DNA of 64,000 bases from Streptomyces sp. NBC_01016 (GCF_026341035.1 NZ_JAPEOQ010000002.1:2294001-2358000), one strand, 5' to 3'; shown: positions 8,422 through 17,797, counted from the stretch's first letter. Made by a program: numbers and translations. Notes: generated by a model from the letters alone, not told the origin.

Positions 8422-8685
8422 TCAGTCCGACTGCTCATCCGGAATGGAGTCGGAGTCGGCGGGCGGTGGCGGCTTGCCTCCGCCCCCGTCGGAACCGGTC
8501 TGCGTCGACTGCGACGTCGCGGTGATGTTGCCCAGGGTGGGCCGGTCGATGAGCTGTCCTCTGTCGTCGCGATAGACGGTCGTCTGGCTCTCGGGGTCGA
8601 GCGTCGGTTGCGCGTACGGCAGATCGACAGTGTTCCGGTAGGGGGCAAGACGGGTCATGCCCCAGGGGATCTGTGTGTGACTCAC
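8422..8685 (-). CDS. tgmA: Putative ATP-grasp-modified RiPP precursor
   Basis: 87 residues from GTG 8685, with AAGGAG six bases upstream. The leader (PWGMTRLAPY, then PTLDPESQTTVYRDDRGQL) matches the recognition region of Streptomyces ATP-grasp target peptides. The tail is a Thr/Ser-rich block (TATSQSTQTGSDGGGGK), four prolines, and an acidic end (ADSDSIPDEQSD). Thr/Ser donors before Asp/Glu acceptors are the graspetide pattern, and the DG step is a candidate aspartimide site for the methyltransferase. The same frame has no stop upstream, so this start is an internal start of a longer frame. Confidence 0.82.
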   Translation of the reverse strand: MSHTQIPWGMTRLAPYRNTVDLPYAQPTLDPESQTTVYRDDRGQLIDRPTLGNITATSQSTQTGSDGGGGKPPPPADSDSIPDEQSD

Positions 8686-9279
8686 GTGGGTCGCTCCTTG
8701 TGTGATGGGGAGATGCGGGCTTGCGGTTGCCTGGCCGCTGGCTCGTTGAGTGAGTAGCGGGAGTCGGGGGGGAGGGCTGATGATCCGGATCGGCGAGGGG
8801 GACTCTGTCGTGCGTGCCATGCCGAACAGGAGTCGGCCGCGGGGCAGCCCGGTGTCGACGTACTGGTCGGCGGCCGCCTGTGCAGCGCCCCGCAAGAGAG
8901 GGTCGAGTCCGAGGGCGACAGCGAGTTCGTTACGTTCCCTCAGCAGCCGGACGAGCCGCGGATGTGCGGGAATCTCGATGCCGAAGCGAGAGCCGGCGGG
9001 GTGAATGAGCAATCGGGTGCCGGCGTGTCTGGTGACCTTCGGTCCCGAGCCGCTCAGAGGTTTGTCGGGCGCGACAAGGCCGAGTGCGTCAGCGAGTTGA
9101 CGCATGTCCTGTTCGATCGACTCGGCGGACTCATGAGGCCACCGGCCGGGCGGATGAGCAAGCAGCACGATTCCCAGCGGGTGGCCGGTGCGGTCGGCGC
9201 CGATCCATGTCCAGGCGCCGAGCGAGGCGAGCAGGCCCGGTGAGATCGCGCGGACGTCGGCCCGGGAGGGCGTCACCAT
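8422..9279 (-). CDS. Hypothetical protein open in frame into the RiPP precursor
   Basis: ATG 9279 starts four bases after the stop of the ATP-binding protein gene. The first 190 residues have strong GC3 bias and sensible content (DVRAISPGLLASLGAWTWIG; LIHPAGSRFGIEIPAHPRLV). The family is not recognised. There is no stop codon before the precursor start at 8685, so as written the frame continues to 8424 and the last 87 residues equal the precursor. It may be a real fusion, or a gene that lost its stop. The precursor GTG has its own good ribosome binding site. Confidence 0.55.
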   Translation of the reverse strand: MVTPSRADVRAISPGLLASLGAWTWIGADRTGHPLGIVLLAHPPGRWPHESAESIEQDMRQLADALGLVAPDKPLSGSGPKVTRHAGTRLLIHPAGSRFGIEIPAHPRLVRLLRERNELAVALGLDPLLRGAAQAAADQYVDTGLPRGRLLFGMARTTESPSPIRIISPPPRLPLLTQRASGQATASPHLPITQGATHVSHTQIPWGMTRLAPYRNTVDLPYAQPTLDPESQTTVYRDDRGQLIDRPTLGNITATSQSTQTGSDGGGGKPPPPADSDSIPDEQSD

Positions 9280-9283
9280 GAGG

Positions 9284-9973
9284 TCAACGCTCCCTGTCGG
9301 TGGCGAGGGAAACTTTGAACTCCGCCCAGACCGCCTTCTCGTCGGGTCCGCCATGGGTGACGCCCCAGTCGTCGGCGATCGCCTCGAGGAGGAAGAGGCC
9401 GCGACCGTCGACGGCGTCGGCCTCAGGCTGCCGCAGGTCGGGCAGCCCTGTGGCCTGGTCGCGGACCTCGACACGTACGCGGGCGTCGTCGAGGGCGACG
9501 CGGACAACGAAGCTGAGCGCCGCCGGGTCGGCGTGTCGCACCGCATTGGTCGACAGTTCCGAGACGCAGAGCCGAACGTCGTCGTGCCGCCCGGACAGCC
9601 GCCAGGCGGACATGGCAGCGGTGACGAAGGCACGCGCTTGGGCCACCGATGCCGGGTGGGTGAGGAATTCTCGTTCGCGGGGTTGCTGCACGGCGGCCGC
9701 CTTACCTGCGCATGTCGGCGCCGCGTCCGGGCGACTGCCGTTCGGGATGCCCAACAGGAACGCGAGGCGCTGTGCGGTGCCGGCTTCGTCGCCGGTCGCT
9801 CCGAGCTCGTAGCCCCACCCGGTGACGTAGTGTCCGCCGGCGGTTCCGACGGCCTCTACCAGGTACGGGTTAAGGGGGTTGGTCACGCTTACGATGCTGT
9901 CGTCGTCATTTGTGACGGACAGTCCCCGTGCCTTGAGGTGCTCGGACAGAATGACCGAGGCGTTCGCGTCCAT
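9284..9973 (-). CDS. ATP-binding (HATPase_c_2, anti-sigma-factor-like) regulator
   Basis: 229 residues. Residues 1-90 are an unassigned N-terminal region. The C-terminal GHKL ATPase domain shows the N-box (RLCVSELSTNAVRHA), the G1 box (DQATGLPDL) and the G2 box (DGRGLFLLEAIADDWG), as in RsbW/SpoIIAB-like serine kinases of Streptomyces. It is first in the minus-strand run leading to the graspetide genes (4-bp gap to the next gene), so it may regulate them; this is inferred from position. Confidence 0.85.
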   Translation of the reverse strand: MDANASVILSEHLKARGLSVTNDDDSIVSVTNPLNPYLVEAVGTAGGHYVTGWGYELGATGDEAGTAQRLAFLLGIPNGSRPDAAPTCAGKAAAVQQPREREFLTHPASVAQARAFVTAAMSAWRLSGRHDDVRLCVSELSTNAVRHADPAALSFVVRVALDDARVRVEVRDQATGLPDLRQPEADAVDGRGLFLLEAIADDWGVTHGGPDEKAVWAEFKVSLATDRER

Positions 9974-10038
9974 GAGCCGATCCCACCGCAGCAGTGGGTA
10001 CCGGCGGGATACGACAACCTATGACACGGAGATGATCA

Positions 10039-10497
10039 ATGCCTCTAGCTGTGACGATCACCGGAACCCGGACAACCGATCATCGCGAACTCACGTGGTT
10101 CAACGACGTGTTCGCCACCTACCTGGGTGCGTTCGCGGACGACGAGGCTCACTTCTACGTCGGTGGCGCCGTGGGCATCGACAGTCTCTCGCTGCTGTGG
10201 CTCGCCGGAAACGCCAAGTCGACGATCACGGTGGTCGCCCCTGGCACCGTGGCACAGCAACCGTCCGACGCACGGCAAGCGATCAGCCGATGCCGCAACC
10301 GGATCGCCGACGTCGTCGAGTTGGGCGCCGACGAACTGCACACCCCCGCCTATCACGCACGCAACCGCTGGATGGCGGACCACTCGGACATGGTGATCGG
10401 GTTCCCCCTCGAAGGACCCGAGACACCCTCGGGAACCTGGCAAACCCTCAACTACGCCTCCCAGAAGGGGAAACCTCGCCTAATCGTGCCCGTCTGA
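10039..10497 (+). CDS. SLOG/DprA-like nucleotide-binding protein
   Basis: 152 residues. It has a Rossmann-like order typical of the SLOG superfamily: first strand AVTITGTRTTD, then FYVGGAVGIDSLSLLWLA (the GG-x-x-G-x-D ligand loop) and MVIGFPLEGPETPSGTW. SLOG proteins bind nucleotides or NAD-derived ligands and occur in DNA uptake and defence settings. It is divergent from the ATP-binding gene and 25 bp upstream of an XRE regulator. Confidence 0.65.
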   Translation: MPLAVTITGTRTTDHRELTWFNDVFATYLGAFADDEAHFYVGGAVGIDSLSLLWLAGNAKSTITVVAPGTVAQQPSDARQAISRCRNRIADVVELGADELHTPAYHARNRWMADHSDMVIGFPLEGPETPSGTWQTLNYASQKGKPRLIVPV

Positions 10498-10522
10498 CCA
10501 GTCCGAAGCGCATCATGAAGCC

Positions 10523-11863
10523 ATGAACGCGCGGAGACACCTTGGCGCCGCCACGATGCGGAAGCTGCGGCAGTCGCGCGGCTGGTCGCTCGCAGACACC
10601 GCGCGGGCCCTCATCACTACCGCCGCACGGCTACACCAGCCCCTCGACGCCGGCGTCACCAGTGTGCAGCGATCCGTCGCCCGATGGGAAAGCATGAGCG
10701 CACCGATCGCGCCGAGCGAGCGCTACCAACTCCTCCTCGCCCACCTCTACGCCCGAGACGCCGACGGGCAGCACAGACTCGGCCGCGGCTCGGATTTCGC
10801 CGAACTCCTCGACGCACTGGCCCACCTGGGCGAAAGCGACAACCGGCTCTTCGAGCTCCGATCACTGCTCATCCGGACCAGCACCGACGCGGGCGGAGGC
10901 ATGCTCGCGCTGCTCGGCCCCGCCACACAGCGCGCCATGACCGAAACCCTCCACGACCCCGCACAGCTCGACGAGGGGCTGCTCGCCGAACTGCGCGACG
11001 CCCTCGGCGAAGTGAACCGACAAGTCGGCAGCGTGCCGTTCGTGCGCCTGCAACTGCTGCTCTCACCCGTCGTCGAATCCTGCCGCCGTCTCCTCGAAGG
11101 CGCGACGCCCGAACCGCTGCGGCCCCAACTGAACGAGATCGCCGCGCAGTCGTACACGCTCGCCGCCCGCCTTGCTTTCGAAACCCGCGACGACGGCGCC
11201 TCCCGATCCCTCTACACCAGTGCCACACACGCAGCCGGAGCTCTCAGCGACCCGTGGCGCCGCGCCGTCGTGCACATGAGTCACTCCCTGGTGACCTTGT
11301 ACTCGACCCCCGGGATCGACGCCGCTCGAGCGCTCGTCGACGCCGCAGTGCGTGACGCCCGTGCGGGAGCGAGCGTCACCGTACGCGCCCGTGCGCATGC
11401 GCTCCAGGCGGAACTAGCAGCACGTGCGGGGGCGGAACGGCACGCCCAAGCCGCCCTGTCCCTCGCGTGGTACGACATGGAAGGACCTCCTGAGAACGAC
11501 CCGGCAACGAGCAGCTTCTCGCCCGCCCACCTACGGGGGTTCGAAGGGCTCTGCGAGCTCTACGTCGGCGACCCGGCCACGGCACACGACTACTTCGCCC
11601 GCTCGGCCGACGCGCTCGCCGCACCACGCGAGCGAGTGCAACGGGCCATCGTGTCGACCGACCAGGCGCTCGCGCGCATCAAACTCGACGAGCCGCACGC
11701 AGCAGCCGGCTTGCTCCACGAATGCATCGACACGGCAACGGAGACGGGCGGGCGAGTCGCGGCGATCCGGCTGCGTCGGGCCCGCCGTGAACTGCGCCCA
11801 TGGCGCGGCGAGACCTTCGTCGCCGATCTCGACGACCATCTGATCGAGTCCCTTGGAGCGTGA
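10523..11863 (+). CDS. XRE-type regulator with TPR-like helical C-terminal domain
   Basis: 446 residues. Residues 10-75 form a helix-turn-helix (TMRKLRQSRGWSLADTARAL, later VQRSVARWESM). The remainder is alpha-helical with Ala/Leu/Arg-rich repeats typical of TPR-containing Streptomyces regulators. It follows the SLOG-like gene closely (25 bp) on the same strand and may be co-transcribed. Confidence 0.8.
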   Translation: MNARRHLGAATMRKLRQSRGWSLADTARALITTAARLHQPLDAGVTSVQRSVARWESMSAPIAPSERYQLLLAHLYARDADGQHRLGRGSDFAELLDALAHLGESDNRLFELRSLLIRTSTDAGGGMLALLGPATQRAMTETLHDPAQLDEGLLAELRDALGEVNRQVGSVPFVRLQLLLSPVVESCRRLLEGATPEPLRPQLNEIAAQSYTLAARLAFETRDDGASRSLYTSATHAAGALSDPWRRAVVHMSHSLVTLYSTPGIDAARALVDAAVRDARAGASVTVRARAHALQAELAARAGAERHAQAALSLAWYDMEGPPENDPATSSFSPAHLRGFEGLCELYVGDPATAHDYFARSADALAAPRERVQRAIVSTDQALARIKLDEPHAAAGLLHECIDTATETGGRVAAIRLRRARRELRPWRGETFVADLDDHLIESLGA

Positions 11864-11874
11864 CCGGACAAAGA

Positions 11875-12270
11875 CTAGGGAAGCAGTCCACCGCTCCTCC
11901 GCGCCCCTTCGCAGAGGAAGCGCTCGTGGGCGGCTTGGATCTCGTGGAGGCCGAACGTGTAGTGCGCCCGCAGACGCAGCGAGCCGGAGTCGACGAGCTT
12001 GACGAGTTCACTCAATCCCGCGCCGTCCTCTGGACTTGGCTGACGGTGGCACGGATCCCGTGAGCGGACACATCCGGTACGGGCCCGGCTTGGGTGGCGA
12101 TCGACGCGTATGGCTCGCCGTCCGCCACCGCCTCGGTCACGAAAGCCCCGAAAGTGTCGAAGACCGCGTCGTGGCCTCGCACTTGAAGGTCACCGGGGTC
12201 GGTAGTGACAAAGGCGGCACCGTGCTCTTGGGCGAATGCGACCTGTGCGTCGGCAGGCCTGCTCGCCGCC
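11875..12270 (-). pseudogene. Zinc-type alcohol dehydrogenase / quinone oxidoreductase remnant, frameshifted
   Basis: The minus strand encodes VAFAQEHGAAFVTTDPGDLQ and AVFDTFGAFVTEAV in one frame. The C-terminal GLSELVKLVDSGSLRLRAHY and TFGLHEIQAAHERF are in another frame, ending at TAG 11875-11877. These match the C-terminal half of NADPH:quinone-type oxidoreductases. The frame changes by one base near 12010, and the N-terminal GroES-like domain is missing, so the gene is dead. Confidence 0.7.
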
Positions 12271-12512
12271 CTCGCGGTAGGTAACTGAGTGCCGAGCGAC
12301 TCATTCTGATGGCCCGTCACCAGGTCTCCGTACCGACCTCGGCGTCGAGTTCGGTGTGACCGACGTGATCCCGGAGCGCGGCGAGGAAGGGCATTGCGAA
12401 GGTCCGCGAGCTGACCGGAGGCGTTGCGGTTGCCGCGCGCCCGCGCTGTGCCCATGTCCGCCCCGCCCGCGTCGTACACCGCGGCCCCGCGCCGACCGGA
12501 CCCGCCCGCCGC

Positions 12513-13352
12513 GGCGCGAAGCCGCCCGCCGTCCCCGTCGCCGCGATCGACGACCCGGCGCTGCCCGAGGTGCTGGCCGAGCTGGCGGCGGCGCGGGCCG
12601 ACGAGATGGACGCCGACACCGTCAACCGGGAGCTGTCCATCGCGCGCAAGGCGATCGGCTGGTGGCAGCGCCAGGGCTGGATCCAATGCGATCCGACGAT
12701 CGGCATCGAGCGGCGGCCGGCACCGCCCGACCGCACCAAGGCTCTCGCGGAGAACCAGATCGCTGCCCTGTGGCGCCTCGACGTCGCGCTGCGGGAGAAG
12801 ACGCAGTGGAAGATGCTCTACGAGTCCGCCGCACGGGCCGACGAGGTGCTGTGCCTGAACGTGGAAGACCTGTACCCGCAAGACAAGCGGGGGAAGATCA
12901 CCGCCAAGGGCGGGGCGATCGAATGGATTCGCTGACAGTCCGGCACCGCCCAGCTCCTGCCCCGCCTCATCGCCCGCCGCACCCGCGGCCCGCTGTTCCT
13001 CACCGACCGCAAGGCGCCGGCCGGAACACCGACGCTCGACGTATGTCCGGAGACCGGCCGGGCCCGGCTCTCCTACCGCCGCGCTGAGGAGATCTTCGAG
13101 GAGAACACCCGGCTGCCGGCCAACCCCCTCGCCTCACCCGACTACATCGAGGACCTGGACGGCTGGACACTGCACCGGCTACGTCACAGTGCCCTCACGC
13201 ACGACGCGGAAGACGGCACCTCCACCCCGATGCTGCTGGCCCGCTCCCGCCACGCATCCGTCCGCTCCCTGGAGCGATACGCACGGCCCGGCGTCGACTC
13301 GGTCGCTCGGCACGTCGCCGAACGCGACCCCGCTACACGTCGCCGCACGTAG
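12513..13352 (+). pseudogene. Tyrosine recombinase (site-specific integrase) with an in-frame nonsense codon
   Basis: One frame reads PALPEVLAELAAARADEMDA to GGAIEWIR, then TGA at 12933-12935, then continues without shift as QSGTAQLLPRLIARRTRGPL to TRRRT and TAG 13350. The catalytic region is visible: an Arg near YESAARADE, HRLRHS, and SRHASVRSLERYAR with the nucleophilic Tyr. Replacing TGA by TGG would restore a continuous protein. The N-terminus is decayed and its true start is not identifiable. Confidence 0.8.
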
Positions 13353-13558
13353 ATCCGAGCGGTCGGGGCTTCAAGATCATCCCGTTGCCCCCTTGGCGCG
13401 TATCTCGGTCACACCCCCTCCTTGCCCGCTTGCCTGCCCTGAGCGACCAGCCACGCAACCGACGCAACGCCGTCCGTGTCTGGATCGCTGCCCTCTATCC
13501 GACCGCCACTCCCGACCGTCCCTGTGATCGTGCGGTGGGTGGCGGAGTTCCGCCCCGG

Positions 13559-15520
13559 TCAGGGGCACATGACCGCGTCGGTGCACGGGGCCCCGGTCGC
13601 GCCGGGGGCCGCGAGCGGCACCTGTACGTACGAGGCGTCGCCGCCGCCGCGCCGGATCCGGTAGACACCGCCAGCCAGGTTCACTGTCTGGGCGGCGGAC
13701 GGGAGGAGAGCGGGAGAGTCGTTGGTGCCGATGGTCACGCGGATGCGGTGGCCGGCCGCGATGGTCGCCTGCGTGGGGAACACCTCGACGTCGTAACTGT
13801 TGACCGTGCCCCGCGGTGCCTGGTCGGCCGATGCGCGCGTGTGCGGGTGATACGGCACGAGCGGCGTGCCGTCCGGCGCGGACCAGGTGCGGCGGGAGTC
13901 GAGGGCGCGGTGCGAACCGAGCAGCGCGCCGCGGCTCAGCGGTGTGGAGGTGCCGTCGGGTGCGACGTCCTCGAGCCGCACCACCCACTCGCTGTCCTTG
14001 GTGTTGACCTTCGCGCTGATGTGCGCGCTGATCGGCCCGGCGATCACGCGGGGGTGCTTCAGCGGCGCCGTGGTGTAGGTCTGCGCGTACGGAGCCTTCT
14101 GGGTGGCGCGGTCGTCGGTGTTGCACGGCGAGGGCGGCAGTCCTGCCTTGTCCAGTGCGTTCTGGTCGCTGCCGAGCAGGAGGAACTGGGTGATGGACGG
14201 TGTGCACAGCGGTGTGTTGGACCATGTGATCGCGTCGGTGCCGGAGTCCGTGGGTGCTGTGGTGCTGAGCGTGTTCCCCGCGCCGAGATACATGCGCGTC
14301 GGCGCGGCTCCGGCGAACGGGTAGGTCGCGCCCTGGGTCCATGCCCCCGTCGCCCTGTCGACGGTGCGCAAGGGGGTCCTGGTCGCGGTGACGCCGTTGT
14401 CCACGCCCTTGAGCCAGTGGTCGAACCACCGGAGTGCGACGGCGTTGACCTGGATCCGGTCGGGCGAGGACGGCAGCCCCAGTTGATTGTGGTACCAGTC
14501 GCCGTAGATCAGCTGGAATCGCGGATCGGCCTTCTGGCCCGCGTCCATCGGCGCGGAGACCGACCGTCCGGCGGCGGCGTTCTGTAGGCCGGCGTAGAGG
14601 TGGGGACCGCCGCGCTGGAAGGCGTCCCGCCAGCCGCCCAGGATCATCGTGGGGACGTCGTTGGCGACGATGTCCCCGAGCACGTTGTGGGGGCTGCGGT
14701 CCTGCCAGTACGGCTCGTCGTACACGGCCGGTCCGCCCAGGGCCACTTCCGCGACCGGGAGCGCGCCGAGACCGCCGAGATGGCCGATCATCACCGAGAG
14801 GAGGCGGGTGACGTCTGCCGGGGTGCGGGCGGTCTTCAGGGCCTCCGTGAGGGCGTTCTGTTCGCTCAACGGGAGGTTCGCGAGGACGAATTCGGCCAGC
14901 AGGAGCGGGTTGGTGACTCCGCCCGGGGCCGCTACGTCCCGGTAGACGTCATCGGAGGGCACGATCGGCATGATCGCCTTGAGGGGCGATTTCGCTCCTA
15001 TGCGGCCGGCCAGCAGCAACTGGTTGATGCCCGCGTACGACTCCCCGATCATGCCGACGGAGCCGGTCGAATGCGGCAGCTTCGAGGCCCAGTTGACGAC
15101 GCGCGCGCCGTCGGCCGACTCCTGCGGCTGCTCGAACGACCATGTCCCGCCCGACAATCCGGTCCCCCGGACGTCGACGGTGGCGTGGATGTAGCCGTGC
15201 TCGATGAGGTCCTTGTCCATCCCCATCCCGACGTCCCCGCGTTCGGGGTCCGACTCGCCCTGGTCCTTGCCGTACGGCGTGAGCGTGAGCACGACGGGGA
15301 ACGGGCCGCGGGCGGGCTTCCCGGTCGAGGGATCCGTCGGCGCGTAGACGTTCGCCTCCAGCACCACCCCGTCGCTCATGGTGATCGGGACGTTGTGGGT
15401 GATGCCGACGCCGTAGGCCGGCGGGTCGGGGAGCGCCGTCGAGGGGGGAGCGAGCGCGAGGCTGCCCGCCGCGGTGATCGATGCGATGAACAGGGCTGCG
15501 GAGCGGATGCGGCGCGGCAT
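13559..15520 (-). CDS. Secreted CocE/NonD-family alpha/beta hydrolase (X-Pro peptidase S15 type)
   Basis: 653 residues. An N-terminal signal peptide (RRIRSAALFIASITAAGSLA followed by LAPPSTALP) predicts export. The S15-type catalytic domain shows PVVLTLTPYGK, VDVRGTGLSGG and the nucleophile motif GMIGESYAG. The C-terminal third is the jelly-roll PepX_C domain (IRVTIGTNDSPALLP). It cleaves an ester or amide outside the cell; the exact substrate is unknown. It is divergent from an MFS transporter, with a 20-bp palindrome between them. Confidence 0.9.
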   Translation of the reverse strand: MPRRIRSAALFIASITAAGSLALAPPSTALPDPPAYGVGITHNVPITMSDGVVLEANVYAPTDPSTGKPARGPFPVVLTLTPYGKDQGESDPERGDVGMGMDKDLIEHGYIHATVDVRGTGLSGGTWSFEQPQESADGARVVNWASKLPHSTGSVGMIGESYAGINQLLLAGRIGAKSPLKAIMPIVPSDDVYRDVAAPGGVTNPLLLAEFVLANLPLSEQNALTEALKTARTPADVTRLLSVMIGHLGGLGALPVAEVALGGPAVYDEPYWQDRSPHNVLGDIVANDVPTMILGGWRDAFQRGGPHLYAGLQNAAAGRSVSAPMDAGQKADPRFQLIYGDWYHNQLGLPSSPDRIQVNAVALRWFDHWLKGVDNGVTATRTPLRTVDRATGAWTQGATYPFAGAAPTRMYLGAGNTLSTTAPTDSGTDAITWSNTPLCTPSITQFLLLGSDQNALDKAGLPPSPCNTDDRATQKAPYAQTYTTAPLKHPRVIAGPISAHISAKVNTKDSEWVVRLEDVAPDGTSTPLSRGALLGSHRALDSRRTWSAPDGTPLVPYHPHTRASADQAPRGTVNSYDVEVFPTQATIAAGHRIRVTIGTNDSPALLPSAAQTVNLAGGVYRIRRGGGDASYVQVPLAAPGATGAPCTDAVMCP

Positions 15521-15542
15521 GGAAACCTCCTGGGCACAACTG

Positions 15543-15562
15543 ACTAGTCAGCGCTGACTAGT
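15543..15562. promoter_or_regulatory. Perfect 20-bp palindrome, likely TetR-type operator
   Basis: ACTAGTCAGCGCTGACTAGT is a perfect palindrome lying between the divergent starts of the hydrolase (15520) and the MFS gene (15637). It is placed to control both. The TetR gene at 17798-18406 at the end of the MFS run is the natural candidate regulator. Confidence 0.65.
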
Positions 15563-15636
15563 TCAAGTTAGTGTGGCGCCGCCCCAACCCGCCAGGGTCG
15601 TGCAGCACTTGGCCCGAGGCTCCATCGGAGGAGCAC

Positions 15637-16902
15637 ATGACGCGCACCGAGCTCACCGCGCAGGCACATCACTCCGTTCCAGCGGTGCGACTGCGCCGCC
15701 TGCTCCCTTTCCTCCTTGCGGCGGTCGCGGCCATGACCGCCGTGTTCAACGGCGTCCAGCAGGTGCTCGTCCCCACTCAGGTCGAAGCGCTGGACTCCGC
15801 GCACAAGGTGGGAAACCTGGCCCTGCTCACGACGTTCGCCGCCCTCGCCTCGCTGGTGGGGCTTCCGTTGGGCGGCGCGCTCTCGGACCGGACCCGCTCG
15901 CGTTTCGGCCGGCGCACTCCCTGGATCGTGGTGCTCTCCGGCATCTCGGGAGTGCTGATGATCGCGATGTCCAAGAGCGCGAACCTGCTTCTGCTCGGCA
16001 TCTTCTACGCGCTGTTGTGGCTCGCGTCGAACATGTATCAGGGCGCCTTGATCGCGATCCTGCCGGACCGCGTCCCCGAACAACGGCGCGGCGTCGCCTC
16101 GGCGGTCGTCGGACTCGGCACTCCTGTCGGCGTGCTGATCGGCGTGAACGTCGCCAGCCGTGTGGGGCAGTTCTGGGGCTATGCGATCACCGCTGTCGTG
16201 CTCGTCGCCGCGAGCCTGGCGCTCGTGCTGGGGGCACGGGAGGAGTCCTCGCGGGGTTTCGAGACGCAGCGCGAGGACATCGCCGCGGACCACCGCGGGT
16301 TCCGCGGCTTCTTCGAGGCGTTCCGCAGCCGGGACTTCACGTGGGCCTTCGTGAGCCGCCTCGCGCTGTTCCTCTCGTACTTCACGGTCAGCGGATACCT
16401 CTACTACACGCTGACCGACTACATCGGAGAGGACAACGTGCCGGACGGCGACGTCGGGGTCGCGGTCAGCTCCCTGCTCACGATCACCACCGTGGCCTGG
16501 GTCGTGGTGGCCACCTTCCTCGGTTGGCTCGCGGACAGGATCGACCGCCGCAGGCTGTTCGTGTGCGTCTCGGCCCTCGGGCTCGCGGCCACCTTCTGCA
16601 TCCCGGTGATCAGCCCCACCTGGACCGGCATGGTCGTCTACTCGGTCTTCCTCGGCATCTTCATCGGCACCTACTACGGGGTCGATCTCGCCGTCATGTC
16701 CCTCGTCCTGCCGCACAACGACCGCGTCGGGCGGGACTTCGGCCTCCTGGCCGTCGCGACCGGCCTTCCGCAGATCGTGTCGGGCGTGCTGGCGGGCGGC
16801 CTGCTCACCTTCTTCGGCGGATACACCGCCCTCTACGTGTTCGGAATCGTCGCCGCCCTGGTCTCCGGGGTCGCGATCTCCTTCGTCAAGACGGTCCGCT
16901 GA
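15637..16902 (+). CDS. MFS transporter
   Basis: 421 residues with about twelve hydrophobic segments. The MFS loop 2-3 signature is visible as GGALSDRTRSRFGRRTPW, and the equivalent loop 8-9 as GWLADRIDRRRLF. ATG 15637 is preceded by CGGAGGAG. It likely imports the product of the secreted hydrolase or a related lipid-like compound; the substrate is inferred from context. It is followed 24 bp later by an alpha/beta hydrolase gene. Confidence 0.88.
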   Translation: MTRTELTAQAHHSVPAVRLRRLLPFLLAAVAAMTAVFNGVQQVLVPTQVEALDSAHKVGNLALLTTFAALASLVGLPLGGALSDRTRSRFGRRTPWIVVLSGISGVLMIAMSKSANLLLLGIFYALLWLASNMYQGALIAILPDRVPEQRRGVASAVVGLGTPVGVLIGVNVASRVGQFWGYAITAVVLVAASLALVLGAREESSRGFETQREDIAADHRGFRGFFEAFRSRDFTWAFVSRLALFLSYFTVSGYLYYTLTDYIGEDNVPDGDVGVAVSSLLTITTVAWVVVATFLGWLADRIDRRRLFVCVSALGLAATFCIPVISPTWTGMVVYSVFLGIFIGTYYGVDLAVMSLVLPHNDRVGRDFGLLAVATGLPQIVSGVLAGGLLTFFGGYTALYVFGIVAALVSGVAISFVKTVR

Positions 16903-16926
16903 GCGCGGGCCGGGAGAGGACACCAC

Positions 16927-17751
16927 ATGTCGTTCGTGGTCACACCGAACGGATCCCGTATCGCCTGGGACGCCTTCGGCTCCGAGGACCTGCCGCCGCT
17001 GGTGCTCATCCAGGGGTACGGCGCTCAACTCCTGGGCTGGCGACCGGAGTTCTGTGAGCTATTGGTCCAGGAAGGTTTCCGCGTCATCCGCTTCGACAAC
17101 CGCGACGTCGGGCAGTCCCAGCGCTACCCGGAGGGAGGGTACGAGCTGAGCGACCTTGCGGACGACACCGCGGCCCTGCTCGACGGGCTCCGTCTCGACT
17201 CGGCCCACATCGTCGGGCAGTCGATGGGCGGCATGGTCGCGCAGGAACTCGCCCTGCGTCATCCGGACAGGGTGCGCTCACTGGGACTCGTCTACACGGC
17301 GCCGTCGCTGCGGTACTTCTGGGGGCGGGACGCGATCGAGGGGCGCCTCGACGCGGCCGCACCGGCGAGCCGGGACGAATTCGTCGCGCACTACCGGGCC
17401 GCTGAGGCGGTCTGCCGGTCGGCTGCGTACCCCCAGGACGTCGAGTGGCTCACCGACGTCGGGGCTCAGATCTGGGAGCGAGGATGGGAGCCCGACGGAC
17501 CCGAACGCCAGCTGCGGGCCGTGCTCGCCACGGTCGATCGCGACGAGGTGCTGCGCTCGCTGCGGGTGCCCGCGACGATCCTGGCGGGCGACAGTGACCA
17601 GCTGATCGATCCGGCCGCGTCCGTTCGGCTGCGGGAAGTGATCCCGGAGTCGACCCTCACGATCTTCCCCGGCATGGGCCACGAACTGCCGGAGCCGCTC
17701 TGGGGCGAGATCACCGCCCTCCTGGCCGCCGGTGCGCGGCGCAGCCAGTAG
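16927..17751 (+). CDS. Alpha/beta hydrolase
   Basis: 274 residues, cytosolic. The alpha/beta-hydrolase fold is shown by the oxyanion segment LVLIQGYGA, the nucleophile elbow IVGQSMGGMVAQ, an acidic residue in ILAGDSDQLIDP and the catalytic His in FPGMGHELP. It sits between the transporter and a TetR gene on the same strand, consistent with an intracellular esterase or lactonase step. Confidence 0.9.
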   Translation: MSFVVTPNGSRIAWDAFGSEDLPPLVLIQGYGAQLLGWRPEFCELLVQEGFRVIRFDNRDVGQSQRYPEGGYELSDLADDTAALLDGLRLDSAHIVGQSMGGMVAQELALRHPDRVRSLGLVYTAPSLRYFWGRDAIEGRLDAAAPASRDEFVAHYRAAEAVCRSAAYPQDVEWLTDVGAQIWERGWEPDGPERQLRAVLATVDRDEVLRSLRVPATILAGDSDQLIDPAASVRLREVIPESTLTIFPGMGHELPEPLWGEITALLAAGARRSQ

Positions 17752-17797
17752 GCCCGCACTGGTCGGTCACGACAGACGCCACGGTAAATTTGGTGGC

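Noticed and set aside
15573..17057. A 494-codon frame overlapping the MFS and alpha/beta hydrolase genes
   Set aside because: Arg/Pro/Gly-rich out-of-frame reading of two well supported genes; no family content.
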